From the NCBI RefSeq assembly GCF_003201105.1, contig NZ_QICJ01000001.1:434001-498000 (forward strand): a DNA stretch of 64,000 nt. Reading direction: 5' to 3'. The DNA is from Dyella sp. AtDHG13 (lineage in GTDB: Bacteria; Pseudomonadota; Gammaproteobacteria; Xanthomonadales; Rhodanobacteraceae). The notes beneath the pieces were generated by a model. That model searched no databases. It was not told where the DNA came from and saw only the letters and a program-made list of their open reading frames with translations. Shown piece after piece: positions 35,716 through 47,559 of the stretch. The translations under genes were made by a program, and so were the position numbers. Position 1 is the stretch's first letter. Each line of letters begins with the position of its first letter.

Positions 35716-36135
35716 TCAGGCGTGCGGCGGCCCCTTCAACTCGACCATGTTGCCCTGCGGGTCGTACAGGTAGATGGACGGGCCCTCGCCCTTGGCGCCG
35801 TAGCGCGAGCCCACTTCGCCCACGCGCACGCCGTGCGCCTTCAGGTGCGCCACGATGGCGGCTTCGTCGTAGCCCTCCACCTGCAGGCAGAGGTGGTCCA
35901 TGTTGTGCCCCTCCGCGCCTGGGCCGGCGCCACCCACGCGGCCGAGCTTGCCGTCCAGCGCGACCAGATCGATCAGGGAATCCCCGGCACGCAGCTGCAC
36001 CAGCCCGATCTCGTCCTGCCGGCGCTCCTCCCGGCAGCCGAGTACCTCGCAGTAGAAGCGCTGCATGGCGGCCACGTCGGCCACGCGCAGCACCACGTGG
36101 TCGATCCGGGTGAGCTGGAACGGGGGTTTGGGCAT
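35716..36135 (-). CDS. VOC-family protein (glyoxalase/dioxygenase fold)
   Basis: A 139-residue vicinal-oxygen-chelate protein. Two beta-alpha-beta modules are visible: RIDHVVLRVADVAAMQRFYCEVLGC with a metal-binding His, and NMDHLCLQVEGYDEAAIVAHLKAHGV, ending SIYLYDPQGNMVELKGPP with a Glu ligand. The pattern matches virulence-protein/glyoxalase-like VOC members whose substrate is not known. The start at 36135 has GGAG six bases upstream; an ATG at 36162 does not. It is convergent with napC, only 16 bases apart. Confidence 0.88.
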   Translation of the reverse strand: MPKPPFQLTRIDHVVLRVADVAAMQRFYCEVLGCREERRQDEIGLVQLRAGDSLIDLVALDGKLGRVGGAGPGAEGHNMDHLCLQVEGYDEAAIVAHLKAHGVRVGEVGSRYGAKGEGPSIYLYDPQGNMVELKGPPHA

Positions 36136-36197
36136 GGGAAGCTCCGTGAACAGATTGGCCATGTTAGAGCGTCGGACTGGCCTCAGCGCCTAATTCG

Positions 36198-36337
36198 CCT
36201 CACCGTCCTTCCGGCGCAGGCCGGAATCCAGTAGCGAATGCGTAAGATGGGCGCGATATCTCCCGCTCTTGGGCCCGTTCGCGAAAATCCAACGTGGAGG
36301 CCACTGGATTCCGGCCTGCGCCGGAATGACGGTGAGG
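36198..36337. repeat. Dispersed REP/MITE-like element, copy 2, with 35-bp terminal inverted repeats
   Basis: The left arm (36198-36232) and the reverse complement of the right arm (36303-36337) agree at 34 of 35 bases; each arm itself folds as TTCCGGC/GCCGGAA. Between them are 70 bases without an open frame. It matches copy 1 (30584-30746) on the opposite strand. Confidence 0.88.
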
Positions 36338-36428
36338 GAGAATGGCGTGCGGGAAGATCATGAACGGTCTCTCAGCTCCCGCTGAGACCCAATCCGCACC
36401 CAGGGAAGCAATCCCGGCCAAGGCCCCC

Positions 36429-36434
36429 TATAAT
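36429..36434 (+). promoter_or_regulatory. Consensus -10 element of gcvP
   Basis: TATAAT lies about nine bases before the first base of the glycine riboswitch, the right distance for a start near 36441. No good -35 box is seen. Confidence 0.6.
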
Positions 36435-36442
36435 CGCCGTTT

Positions 36443-36627
36443 AGCGTGTGGTGGGAGAAGCGGCGGGAGCCGCTGCCGAAGGCGCAACGCCCGTAATCGC
36501 TCAGGCCCCATACCATCACCCGCACCAACACTCTGGAGAGACCGGTTCAATCCGGCGCCGAAGGGGCACGAAGCCTGGGTTTCACCGCCCTGCCTTCCAA
36601 ACTCTCAGGCAAAAGGACAGAGGGGCG
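36443..36627 (+). promoter_or_regulatory. Tandem glycine riboswitch upstream of gcvP
   Basis: Two glycine aptamers in series. Aptamer 1 (about 36443-36525) has GTGGGAGAA, a hairpin, GCCGAAGGCGCAA, then CTCAGGC and closing CCATCAC. Aptamer 2 (about 36530-36627) has CTCTGGAGAGACC, GCCGAAGGGGCACGA, CTCAGGCAAAAGGACAGAGG. These are the hallmark strings of the gcvT-type riboswitch, which senses glycine and turns on its cleavage. The start codon of gcvP lies 42 bases after it. Confidence 0.96.
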
Positions 36628-36669
36628 CTTCGCGTGCGGCTTGCACGTTTCCTACGGACGCCCCTGCCA

Positions 36670-39561
<2,892 letters not shown>

Positions 39562-39586
39562 CGACGTTCCGCCTCGATGCGACACC

Positions 39587-39613
39587 AAGGGCCCCGCAGG
39601 GGCCCTTTCCTTT
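39587..39613 (+). terminator. Terminator of gcvP
   Basis: AAGGGCCCC (39587-39595) and GGGGCCCTT (39599-39607) form a 9-bp stem with a 3-base loop, followed by TCCTTT, 25 bases after the stop. Confidence 0.85.
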
Positions 39614-39676
39614 CACGTCCGAGTGCACGGGCCGCTTGAGTTAACTGGCGGCAAATGCCAACGGATCAGGCTGTCG

Positions 39677-40456
39677 CTAACGCCTACGGCGAGCCGCCAT
39701 GATCAGGCTTGCTCCCGTGGGTAAGGTAGTGCCATGCGCAAGGCGATGACGCTCGCGTACGAGCAATCGCTCCATGGCGCGCACTATGAGGCCACCTTCG
39801 GTACCGTGAGCCACTTCGGCGGTCGTCGAGCGATGCAGCCCAAGCCTGTACGGCAACACGCGCACCACCGCAATCGGCAGGAGCAGAGGCGAGAAGAAAT
39901 AGGAGGAAAACTCGATATCGAAGAACGGTGCCACCAATTTCTGGATCGATGCCTTGGTGTAACGCCGGAAGTGCCCTGCCAGTACGTCTGCATCCGACCA
40001 CATCCAAGTGTAGGCCGGTACGGTAAGAAAGAGCATGCCGCCCGGTTTCAGGATCTCCGCCAGTTCGCGGATGAAGCCGTGGTCGTCCTCCACGTGTTCG
40101 ATCACATCGAAGACCCCTACCGCAGCCGCCGAACCTTTGGCTACGCCCGCGTCCGACAGTGTCGAGCAGATCACGCGTGGTATGTGCCGCTTAAGGCGAG
40201 CGTTCGTCGCCCCTCGCTGGCCTGGCTCGACCAGCACCACGTCATGTCCCTCGTCCAGGAGCCGCCTGGCGACGTAGCCGTTGCCGCCGCCGACGTCATA
40301 AAAGACTCCATCGACGGGATAACGCCGCACCATCGACGCGATGCATTCGTTGCGATGACGAAACCAGAAGGACGTGTCCTCGACCCCGAAACAGGTGTCG
40401 TGGTCCTCGTCCGCATAAGAAACGTTATCAGGCGAGTGCGTCGGGTGCGTAGTCAA
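39677..40456 (-). CDS. Class I SAM-dependent methyltransferase
   Basis: A 259-residue Rossmann-fold methyltransferase with motif I VFYDVGGGNGYVARRLLDEGHDVVLVEP, motif II VGVFDVIEHVEDDHGFIRELAEILKPGGMLFLTVPAY, and HFRRYTKASIQKLV. It resembles the sugar or lipid methyltransferases common in surface-glycan clusters. It is the last gene of the minus-strand glycan run and lies 103 bases after the aminotransferase. The C-terminal part has hydrophobic stretches (FFSPLLLPIAVVRVLPY). The target cannot be told. Confidence 0.85.
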   Translation of the reverse strand: MTTHPTHSPDNVSYADEDHDTCFGVEDTSFWFRHRNECIASMVRRYPVDGVFYDVGGGNGYVARRLLDEGHDVVLVEPGQRGATNARLKRHIPRVICSTLSDAGVAKGSAAAVGVFDVIEHVEDDHGFIRELAEILKPGGMLFLTVPAYTWMWSDADVLAGHFRRYTKASIQKLVAPFFDIEFSSYFFSPLLLPIAVVRVLPYRLGLHRSTTAEVAHGTEGGLIVRAMERLLVRERHRLAHGTTLPTGASLIMAARRRR

Positions 40457-40559
40457 CGGAAACAGGTCCTCGTGCCAGCCCGATCCAAAAAAAGAGGCGG
40501 TCGGCCTAGCTTACCGCCGCCGTCCGCTGGATAGCGAACGTGCGTTGCTCCCCGCGGCA

Positions 40560-41714
40560 TTAATTGCCCACAAACCCTACGAACTGGGCAATCCGCTCAA
40601 CCACATAGGCCTGCTGATCCGCACTGAGGCCGATCCAGAGTGGAAGGCGGATGATCCGCTCCGACAGCTCATCCGTAACCGCCAAGCTTCCCGACGTTCG
40701 ACCAAAACGCAGGCCACCAGGCGAGGAATGCAGCGGAACATAATGGAATACCGCACCAATGCCCTGGTTCTTCAATGTAGCGAGCAAGGCTTGCCGGTCG
40801 AACTCGGGTGCAAGCAACACATAAAACATGTGGGCGTTGTGCTCGCAGCCGTCCGGGATGATCGGCCGCCGCAGGAAGCCTGCCCGCTCCAGCGGTTCGA
40901 GCATGTCGTAATAGCGTTGCCAGATGTCCAGCCTCTGCTGCGTGATGCCCTGCGATTCCTCCAACTGGGCCCACAGGAATGCCGCCACCAGCTCGCCCGG
41001 CAAAAAGGACGAACCGGCCTCCTGCCAGGTGTACTTGTCGACCTCACCGCGGAAGAAACGACTGCGATCGGTACCCTTTTCGCGGATGACCTCTGCCATG
41101 GACGCCATGGCCGGATCGTTCACCAGTAACGCACCGCCCTCGCCGGAAATGACGTTCTTGGTTTCATGAAAGCTGTAATTGCCCAGGTCGCCGATCGAAC
41201 CCAAGGCGCGGCCATGGTAGGAGGCCATGACGCCTTGCGCCGCGTCCTCCACGACCTTGATGCCGTGACGGCGGGCCAAGGGCATGATGATGTCCATCTC
41301 GCAGCCGACTCCCGCGTAGTGCACGGGCACGATCGCCTTCGTTCTGGGTGTGATGGCCTCTTCTACAAGGCGCTCATCGAGGTTGAGCGTATCCTCCCTG
41401 ATATCGACGAATACCGGCTTTGCGCCGCGCAATACGAAGGCATTGGCGGTCGACACGAACGTATATGACGGCATGATCACTTCATCGCCAACGCCAACGT
41501 CCAGCAGCATAGCCGACATTTCCAGGGCCGCGGTGCACGAATGGCTCAACAGCGCTTTGGACGTGCCGGTGTTGCGCTCCAGCCATGCGTGGCAACGCTT
41601 GGTAAAGGGCCCGTCACCCGCCAGCGCACCCTTGAAGTGCGCCTGCGAGATGTAATAGAGCTCCTTGCCCGTCATATGAGGCCGGTTGAAAGGAATGTAA
41701 TCGCGTTCACTCAT
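40560..41714 (-). CDS. wecE: dTDP-4-amino-4,6-dideoxygalactose transaminase (WecE/RffA type)
   Basis: A 384-residue PLP sugar aminotransferase that makes dTDP-4-amino-4,6-dideoxy-D-galactose from dTDP-4-keto-6-deoxyglucose. It follows E. coli RffA closely: IPFNRPHMTGKELYYI, GDGPFTKRCHAWLE, LLSHSCTAALEMSAMLLDVGVGDEVIMPSYTFVSTANAFVLRG, VPVHYAGVGCEMD, and the PLP lysine in YSFHETKNVISGEGG. VDKYTWQEAGSSF is also kept. Its start overlaps the end of the large membrane-protein gene by eight bases. The acyltransferase two genes upstream may act on its product. Confidence 0.92.
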   Translation of the reverse strand: MSERDYIPFNRPHMTGKELYYISQAHFKGALAGDGPFTKRCHAWLERNTGTSKALLSHSCTAALEMSAMLLDVGVGDEVIMPSYTFVSTANAFVLRGAKPVFVDIREDTLNLDERLVEEAITPRTKAIVPVHYAGVGCEMDIIMPLARRHGIKVVEDAAQGVMASYHGRALGSIGDLGNYSFHETKNVISGEGGALLVNDPAMASMAEVIREKGTDRSRFFRGEVDKYTWQEAGSSFLPGELVAAFLWAQLEESQGITQQRLDIWQRYYDMLEPLERAGFLRRPIIPDGCEHNAHMFYVLLAPEFDRQALLATLKNQGIGAVFHYVPLHSSPGGLRFGRTSGSLAVTDELSERIIRLPLWIGLSADQQAYVVERIAQFVGFVGN

Positions 41715-43956
41715 GGGTATGACCGGATTTGGATTGCCAAGCTAGGAGTGCCTTCGTGGCTAAAAGCAGTAGGAAGAATATCCAGACGTAGTTGACCAGA
41801 TACGCGTAACGAGCCGCAGGGCGAAACGTCAGCACTATCTTTTCCGCATGATCCGGAACCATTACTCCCTGGAAGAAACCATTGACCGATAGTGCCGCCG
41901 CGGGCCGCCAAAGACCATCCACCAGGGCTAGCGCCTGCCAATCGGGATGATATTGCTGACTGATGATCAGCAGCGACGGCGATGCAGCGGAAACCGCCAC
42001 CTCGATGGCATCGCCCTGATCTCTTACCACCCTTGATGGTAGGGACGGCAACGCCCTCGGATCGCCCACATCGGCATTCGACGTCTCTCGCGGCAGGGTC
42101 CGGTCGGCGAGCTGAAGCGACTGGCCCATATGCCGGGCCACATCGCACAGCCATATTCCATCGACCTGCGTCGAACAGGTCAGCGAGGGATCGGTCAGCC
42201 TGACCGAAGACAACACCAGCGCAACGTCGCTCATCCAAAATGCAGCCCCCGCGTAGTCGGGCGCGATCTGGCTGTTCCACCGCCCGAAGGTTACGGCCTC
42301 TCCCCCCAGGAGACGGAGAAATTGCTGGTAACGACGGGATGAAAGGCTATCGTAGCTATGCACCGAAGGCAGGCCGACGAGGGCGTTGAAGTTGGGCGGC
42401 AATGCAGCGATGCCGGGCGCTGCAATGGCAAAGCGCGCGTGGTCGTGCAGCCGCATAGCCACGGCTTCGACAAGGGGCGACTGCGTATGCATCTGGCTGG
42501 GGCGCTGCTTCAATAATGTAGGCGCCACCGCAAAGGCGAGCCAGCAGCCACAGGCAAGCATCAGCGCCGTAGCAAGGCGTATCCTCAAGCACACACCCAT
42601 TACGAACAGCACGATAGTCACATCGACCACGAGCTGTGAACGGAGTATAGGCCATCCCTGCTGTACGCCGTAGGCGACGCTGCCGCCAATTAGCGCAAGC
42701 AAGAGCACGCCCGTGATCAGAGCAATACGCCACGAGCGGACCTGCTTATGCTCAAGTGCATCTATGGCATAAGCCTGGAGCATGACGCAGGGCATCAACA
42801 ACATCGCCATCGGGTTGGTGCGTGACAACCCAAGCCCCAGATGGTCTACGCCGAACAGGTAGAGCGGCCGGACGGTCGCCACCAGGATGATCAGCACTAC
42901 GGCGATCCACCACATGCGGCCGCCGCGAACCTTCGCGACGACGCCGGCGACAATCAAAGAGGTGGTCAGAAGACACAAACTGAGCCCGTTATAGACCACC
43001 GGATAATCTGGACGCGTGACGACACCGAACAGATTCGGCGTCGTCAGCAGCACGATCTCCCGACCAATATCGCCGAGCGACGACAAGTGCGGCAAGGCGG
43101 CCAGGAAGAAATCATTATCCGGCCGTAGCCGGGCCGATTGCAGCGTCGCATTGAAAAGATCGATCAGGATGGGTGCCGCCAACACGACAGCCGCCAGTCC
43201 GGCCAGCCCTGCCTGAAAGGCAAAGCGCAAGGCAACCCGCCGCCCTTCCCGATCGGACCGGAGCAGCAGAACGATCACGTAGCCACCCACGATGTAGGCC
43301 TGGTACACCGTCAGTTGCGGGTACGAGGTCATTAACAGGCTATAAGTGCAGAAGCACAAGCAAACCCAGCTGAAGAGATCGGCGCGGTCTGCCAACCGGC
43401 GCAACGACCAAGCACAACCCGCGCCCCAGCACCACGCGGCCAGGAACATCGGAAAAGCCAGCCAGTACGTCAACAGGGGCGAAGCTGCGTAGGTGATGGC
43501 CGATGTTAGCCCCGCGAGAGAAGTCAGGCCCAGTTGCCGACAGAACAGCAATATGAACCCTCCCGACAGGAAGGCCAGCAACAGGCTCCATGCAGTGATG
43601 AACCGCTCCGGCGACTGCGTCAGGGCTTGTAACAGCTGCGCAGGAAGGTAGACCGGACTGAAACCGGAAACATGGTATAGCGGCCTTCCCAGCTGGTTCT
43701 GTGAAGTCCAGAGCGCAACTCTGCCGGAACGCCTCCCATGGAGGAAGGCGTCGATCTCAGGAAGAAACGCGTTAGGGTAGTCGCTGAACTTCGCGTTCTC
43801 GAAACGTGGTTCCGTTTCGGCAGTGTCCTGAATGCCGAATTGCGTACCCAAGCGCGTGGGCGCCACCACTTCCCCACGCAGATAAGGCAGGAACAACAGA
43901 AGCATTATCAATGTGTAGCCCGCGAAGGACCCCGCATATGAGCGCATCCAGGCCAT
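41707..43956 (-). CDS. Large membrane protein, YfhO/GT-C-like
   Basis: A 749-residue protein with about 12-13 membrane helices followed by a soluble C-terminal part. Helix 1 is SFAGYTLIMLLLFLPYL; the first loop carries PNAFLPEIDAFLHGRRSGRVALWTSQNQLGRPLYH, as in YfhO-type proteins, which are linked to glycosylation of lipoteichoic acid in Gram-positive bacteria. The C-terminus has the YfhO-like QQYHPDWQALALVDGLWRPAAAL and GVMVPDHAEKIVLTFRP. I infer a GT-C-type transferase using a polyprenyl-linked sugar. The true start at 43956 overlaps the gtrA stop; the frame is open further up inside gtrA. Confidence 0.8.
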   Translation of the reverse strand: MAWMRSYAGSFAGYTLIMLLLFLPYLRGEVVAPTRLGTQFGIQDTAETEPRFENAKFSDYPNAFLPEIDAFLHGRRSGRVALWTSQNQLGRPLYHVSGFSPVYLPAQLLQALTQSPERFITAWSLLLAFLSGGFILLFCRQLGLTSLAGLTSAITYAASPLLTYWLAFPMFLAAWCWGAGCAWSLRRLADRADLFSWVCLCFCTYSLLMTSYPQLTVYQAYIVGGYVIVLLLRSDREGRRVALRFAFQAGLAGLAAVVLAAPILIDLFNATLQSARLRPDNDFFLAALPHLSSLGDIGREIVLLTTPNLFGVVTRPDYPVVYNGLSLCLLTTSLIVAGVVAKVRGGRMWWIAVVLIILVATVRPLYLFGVDHLGLGLSRTNPMAMLLMPCVMLQAYAIDALEHKQVRSWRIALITGVLLLALIGGSVAYGVQQGWPILRSQLVVDVTIVLFVMGVCLRIRLATALMLACGCWLAFAVAPTLLKQRPSQMHTQSPLVEAVAMRLHDHARFAIAAPGIAALPPNFNALVGLPSVHSYDSLSSRRYQQFLRLLGGEAVTFGRWNSQIAPDYAGAAFWMSDVALVLSSVRLTDPSLTCSTQVDGIWLCDVARHMGQSLQLADRTLPRETSNADVGDPRALPSLPSRVVRDQGDAIEVAVSAASPSLLIISQQYHPDWQALALVDGLWRPAAALSVNGFFQGVMVPDHAEKIVLTFRPAARYAYLVNYVWIFFLLLLATKALLAWQSKSGHTHE

Positions 43957-44348
43957 CACTGGTGCTTCCTGGGGAAGACAAAGAATTTCATCGCGAGGAA
44001 AAGGAGGGGAGCAACCACAATGATGGCCAACGCCTGAATCCATGCATGGGGATATCCCAGGTAATCCACGAAGATAAGAAGCAGACCGACATTGATGGCG
44101 TACCCTAGGCCCTGCGCCATCATGTAGCGTGCGCCGGAACTGACCATATTGCCCTGGTGCGAGAACGTCAGCTTTCGGTTGGCCAGGAATCCGAGCGAGG
44201 CGCACGACACGTACACGATGGTCATGGCGCCTTCCGGCCAGAACCCGAGTGAAGTCAGGGCCAGGTAGCACAGAAACGCCAATGCGTTGGTCGCCACGCC
44301 TATGACCGCATAACGGACAAGCTGGATCTGCCAATGGAGGCCTGTCAC
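43956..44348 (-). CDS. GtrA-family membrane protein
   Basis: A 130-residue protein with four helices in the GtrA pattern: LVRYAVIGVATNALAFLCYLALTSL, MTIVYVSCASLGFLANRKLTFSHQG, YMMAQGLGYAINVGLLLIFVDYLG and ALAIIVVAPLLFLAMKFFVFP. GtrA proteins are thought to flip undecaprenyl-phosphate-linked sugars to the periplasm. The neighbouring GT2 protein (44981-45961) has the GtrB type expected to make that lipid-linked sugar, and the downstream large membrane protein could be the transferase. Confidence 0.9.
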   Translation of the reverse strand: MTGLHWQIQLVRYAVIGVATNALAFLCYLALTSLGFWPEGAMTIVYVSCASLGFLANRKLTFSHQGNMVSSGARYMMAQGLGYAINVGLLLIFVDYLGYPHAWIQALAIIVVAPLLFLAMKFFVFPRKHQ

Positions 44349-44408
44349 ACCGGAATGTTTCCGCCGCGCGGACGGCAGCCCGGCGTCACACCTGAAACCC
44401 GGCGAACG

Positions 44409-44984
44409 TCACGCATGCAACGCCCCATTTTCGCTGGCAAGGTAACGTGCTTCGAGCTCAAGCAAGTCTTTCTTCCGGTCCTTGACCTTACGGGCGGGTA
44501 CGCCGAAATAGATCGACCACGGATCGGTACTCTTGGTGACCATCGTCATCGCCCCCACTGCCGTGCCTTCTGCGAGCATGACCCCGGGGAGGATGATTGA
44601 AGACGTGCCGACAATGCTGTGCCTGCCGATCACGATCCTGGCCTTGGTCTCGCTCTTGAACTCGTCGGGCACCGTTGGATTGGTCATGGTTCGCCCAGAG
44701 TAGTCATCGCTCTGAGTGAATACATGGCAGCCGTATGCCAGCCCGGAAAAATCATCCATCATGACACCTTCTTCGCCACCGGCAAGATTCACGAACACAG
44801 CGAGGTGCACGTTGCGACCGATAGAGAGCTTTCCGGACAGCACGCAAAAATCGTCGATCCGGACGTTGTCGCCCAATGCAATCTGGTCCGCATTGTAGAT
44901 GTTGGCCTTGTCGCTGATCAGGACGTTGGTACCGAGAGCTTTGAAGCCCATGGCCTCAAGCACCGGACGGGAGAGATAGCTCAT
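44409..44984 (-). CDS. Left-handed beta-helix acyltransferase (sugar N/O-acyltransferase)
   Basis: A 191-residue hexapeptide-repeat protein. Repeats such as NADQIALGDNVRIDDFCVLSG, SIGRNVHLAVFVNLAGG, RIVIGRHSIVGTSSIILPGVMLAEGTAVGAMTMVTKS and IYFGVPARKVKDRKK show the family. The arrangement, with YSGRTMTNPTVPDEF in the loop, resembles acyltransferases acting on dTDP-4-amino-4,6-dideoxy sugars (VioB-like). The cluster also encodes WecE, so acetylation of the WecE product is the simplest idea. It overlaps the end of the GT2 gene by four bases. Confidence 0.85.
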   Translation of the reverse strand: MSYLSRPVLEAMGFKALGTNVLISDKANIYNADQIALGDNVRIDDFCVLSGKLSIGRNVHLAVFVNLAGGEEGVMMDDFSGLAYGCHVFTQSDDYSGRTMTNPTVPDEFKSETKARIVIGRHSIVGTSSIILPGVMLAEGTAVGAMTMVTKSTDPWSIYFGVPARKVKDRKKDLLELEARYLASENGALHA

Positions 44985-45961
44985 GTTGGCATCGGCCTGT
45001 GTGTATTGTTCAAATCATCCCGGCGCAGTTGTGCCTGCACCCCCGGGGTGGTCCGGTACACGATGTAAAGAGGACGTCGCTTCGACTCGTCGAATGTTTT
45101 GCCCAGGTATACGCCCAAGACACCCAGCAAGCTGATGATGATGCCGCTGAGGAAATACATGGAGACGATCAGGCTGCTCCAACCGGTGATAGGTACACCG
45201 TAGACAAGCGCACGATAAGCGATGCAACCACCGTAGGCGAACGCTGCCAACGAAAGCAGAAAGCCTGCTTTGACCGCCAGGCGCAACGGCTTGTCCGAAT
45301 GCGCGATGATGATTTCTGTGGCCAGCTTCCAGAGCTTGGCAAACGAATAGGACGTTTCACCGGCGAAACGATCGCCGTGAACGACGTCAATGCTCGTCGT
45401 CGGAAAGCCCACCCACGACACAAGGCCGCCGAAGAATCGCAGCCGCTCCCGCATCTGCCCAAGGCTTTCGACCACGCGGCGCGAGACGATCCGGAAGTTC
45501 CCGACCTCACCGTCGTACTTGATGTCAGCCAGATAACCGAACAAGCGATAGAACGCAGCGGAGGTCCAGCTCTTGAGGCGTGAATCCGTCCGCTGGCCTC
45601 GCCTGGCCAGCACCACCTCATAGCCTTCCTTTGCCTTGGCGTAAAGCCGAGGAATCTCCGCTGGATCATCCTGCAGGTCGCAATCCATCACCACGACCCA
45701 ATCGCCATCACAGTGGTCCAGCCCAGCCGTAATGCCGTAGTGCTGGCCGAAATTACGACTGAACTGCAGGCCACGAACGCGCGGATCCGCCTCGGCCAGT
45801 TTCGTGATGATCTCCCACGAACCATCGCCGCCACAGTCTTCAACCAGGACAATCTCGTAATCGTCTGTAATCGATCGGAGCGCGACATTGAGCCGGCGGT
45901 AGAGCTCATCCAAGCATTCCTGCGCTTTGTATACCGGTATGACAACCGAAATGAGAGCCAT
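44981..45961 (-). CDS. GT2 glycosyltransferase, GtrB/ArnC-like
   Basis: A 326-residue polyprenyl-phosphate glycosyltransferase. The GT-A domain has ISVVIPVYKAQECLDELYRRL, IVLVEDCGGDGSWEII, GLQFSRNFGQHYGITAGLDHCDGDWVVVMDCDLQDDPAEIPRL (the D-x-D-like metal site DCDLQDD), and EVGNFRIVSRRVV. Two C-terminal helices (VKAGFLLSLAAFAYGGCIAYRAL and SLIVSMYFLSGIIISLLGVLGVYLG) anchor it, as in GtrB, DPM1 and ArnC. It would load a sugar onto undecaprenyl phosphate for GtrA. Confidence 0.92.
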   Translation of the reverse strand: MALISVVIPVYKAQECLDELYRRLNVALRSITDDYEIVLVEDCGGDGSWEIITKLAEADPRVRGLQFSRNFGQHYGITAGLDHCDGDWVVVMDCDLQDDPAEIPRLYAKAKEGYEVVLARRGQRTDSRLKSWTSAAFYRLFGYLADIKYDGEVGNFRIVSRRVVESLGQMRERLRFFGGLVSWVGFPTTSIDVVHGDRFAGETSYSFAKLWKLATEIIIAHSDKPLRLAVKAGFLLSLAAFAYGGCIAYRALVYGVPITGWSSLIVSMYFLSGIIISLLGVLGVYLGKTFDESKRRPLYIVYRTTPGVQAQLRRDDLNNTHRPMPT

Positions 45962-45987
45962 GGTGGAGTCCGGTCACGTCGACCAAA

Positions 45988-47559
45988 TCAGTGAATGCCC
46001 GGCGCGATCGACGGATCAACAACGGGAACGAAAAGGTAGGAGGATCCGGCCATCTCGGGCGATCGCTCAAACTTCCTTGAAAAATAAGCGAACTCGACAA
46101 CATGAGTTCGCGAGAATCTCAAATCATCACGACCATCAAGGGGATCGTCCGCGACAAGGATGAAGGATGGAGGGGCCGCCCTCAACCGTAGGATTTCCTG
46201 TTCCTGGAACGCCTCTGACCTCGCGAACAGAGGATATAACTCCCACGTGGGCGAGCGGCGCCCCATCAACGCGTAAGCCCCCGGAAAAAAGGGCACGGCA
46301 ATAAATGTTCCGCTATCGCCGGCATGCGCTGCTACCAGGGTCCTGAACAAGGAGACCTGGGCTGCGGTCGCTGCATCGACCTTGAGCGTATCGCCATAGG
46401 ACTCGATCGTGACGGGCTGTGCTGCCGGCCGGTATTGCCATCCCGGGTGAAGTGATAGCGTGGCCATGATGCCCGTCGCTAGCATAACCGCTGTCACTCC
46501 CCATTTCAGCGTGAACGGCAAACGCAAAGCAAGGAGGCATACGCCAAGCAGCAGCGGAAAGAGACCCTGGGCAAGATGGCTGGCATCGGCCCGAGAAAAA
46601 GCAAAGTGCGCGTAGGGCAGACTGAGCATGGCGCAGGCGACGAACGCCGGTGGCACGGTGCGCCCCGCGAACCTCTGGCGAAAGCACCAGACGATAGAAA
46701 GCACACAGAACGCAGGCAATGCCAGGAAATAGAAGCCGACGAGAATCTGGGACACTACCTCCTGTCCTGGCGCCCCTCCCCAGGACAGCCTCCAGGGCCA
46801 GGGCACGGGCAACGAGATATTGGTACTTCCCTGGGCTAACAGCAGGAGTACCGAATCCGTGACTGCGCCAGCAAAACCGGGAAGGCAAAGCATCATCACG
46901 AACAATGGAAGCAAGCCTACGGCGAAGCCGATGCACCAGTAGCACAGGCCGCGGACGAAACTCATCACAGCCCCGCGACGGATGGACAGCCAGGCCATAG
47001 CGCCCACGCTCGCCACGCCTCCGTACAGACCGTGATTGCGTCCAAAACAGGCTACGAGGCCTACGATGGTGCCAACAGCGACATAGCGGGCGCGCACAGG
47101 GTGCTCAATCAACCATGACAAGGCTGCGAACAGGAACAGGCAAAGGGAGATGTCGAACAATTTGTGCCGGGGCACCATCCAGGCCAACAGCGTCAACGCC
47201 CAGGCCAGCACAAGCAAAAAGTGGCCGCGACGATCGTCAGGCAGCGTTTTGGCGACAACGCGAAGGGCGGCCCATAGGCCCAGAAACTCGAACCCCGCCA
47301 ACGCCATGCGCACGCCGATAATGCCTTCGTTCCCCCTCAGTGCCATCCATGCTGCAGACCAATAGTAGCGACCGGGGTCATACGCCATGAAATCGCGCAG
47401 CGGAACCTCGCCATGCAGCACGCGCTGGACGCCATACCAAAGATAGCCCTCGTCGGACAGGCTCAAACCGAGCTTGCACTCCCATGCGAACATGAGGAGG
47501 ACAAGTAAAAACGACGCGGCGAAGACATACGCGCTCCGCACCTTTATCAACTCAGTCAT
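45988..47559 (-). CDS. Polytopic membrane protein, GT39-like
   Basis: A 523-residue protein with about 11 hydrophobic helices. The first loop has LSLSDEGYLWYGVQRVLHGEVPLRDFMAYDPGRYYW, with acidic residues after helix 1 as in GT-C (PMT/ArnT-like) transferases. A periplasmic C-terminal domain of about 130 residues follows. I see no exact family, so the GT-C assignment is by topology only. It is the first gene of the seven-gene glycan run and starts 26 bases upstream of the GT2 gene. Codon use here is less GC-rich than in the flanks. Confidence 0.75.
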   Translation of the reverse strand: MTELIKVRSAYVFAASFLLVLLMFAWECKLGLSLSDEGYLWYGVQRVLHGEVPLRDFMAYDPGRYYWSAAWMALRGNEGIIGVRMALAGFEFLGLWAALRVVAKTLPDDRRGHFLLVLAWALTLLAWMVPRHKLFDISLCLFLFAALSWLIEHPVRARYVAVGTIVGLVACFGRNHGLYGGVASVGAMAWLSIRRGAVMSFVRGLCYWCIGFAVGLLPLFVMMLCLPGFAGAVTDSVLLLLAQGSTNISLPVPWPWRLSWGGAPGQEVVSQILVGFYFLALPAFCVLSIVWCFRQRFAGRTVPPAFVACAMLSLPYAHFAFSRADASHLAQGLFPLLLGVCLLALRLPFTLKWGVTAVMLATGIMATLSLHPGWQYRPAAQPVTIESYGDTLKVDAATAAQVSLFRTLVAAHAGDSGTFIAVPFFPGAYALMGRRSPTWELYPLFARSEAFQEQEILRLRAAPPSFILVADDPLDGRDDLRFSRTHVVEFAYFSRKFERSPEMAGSSYLFVPVVDPSIAPGIH

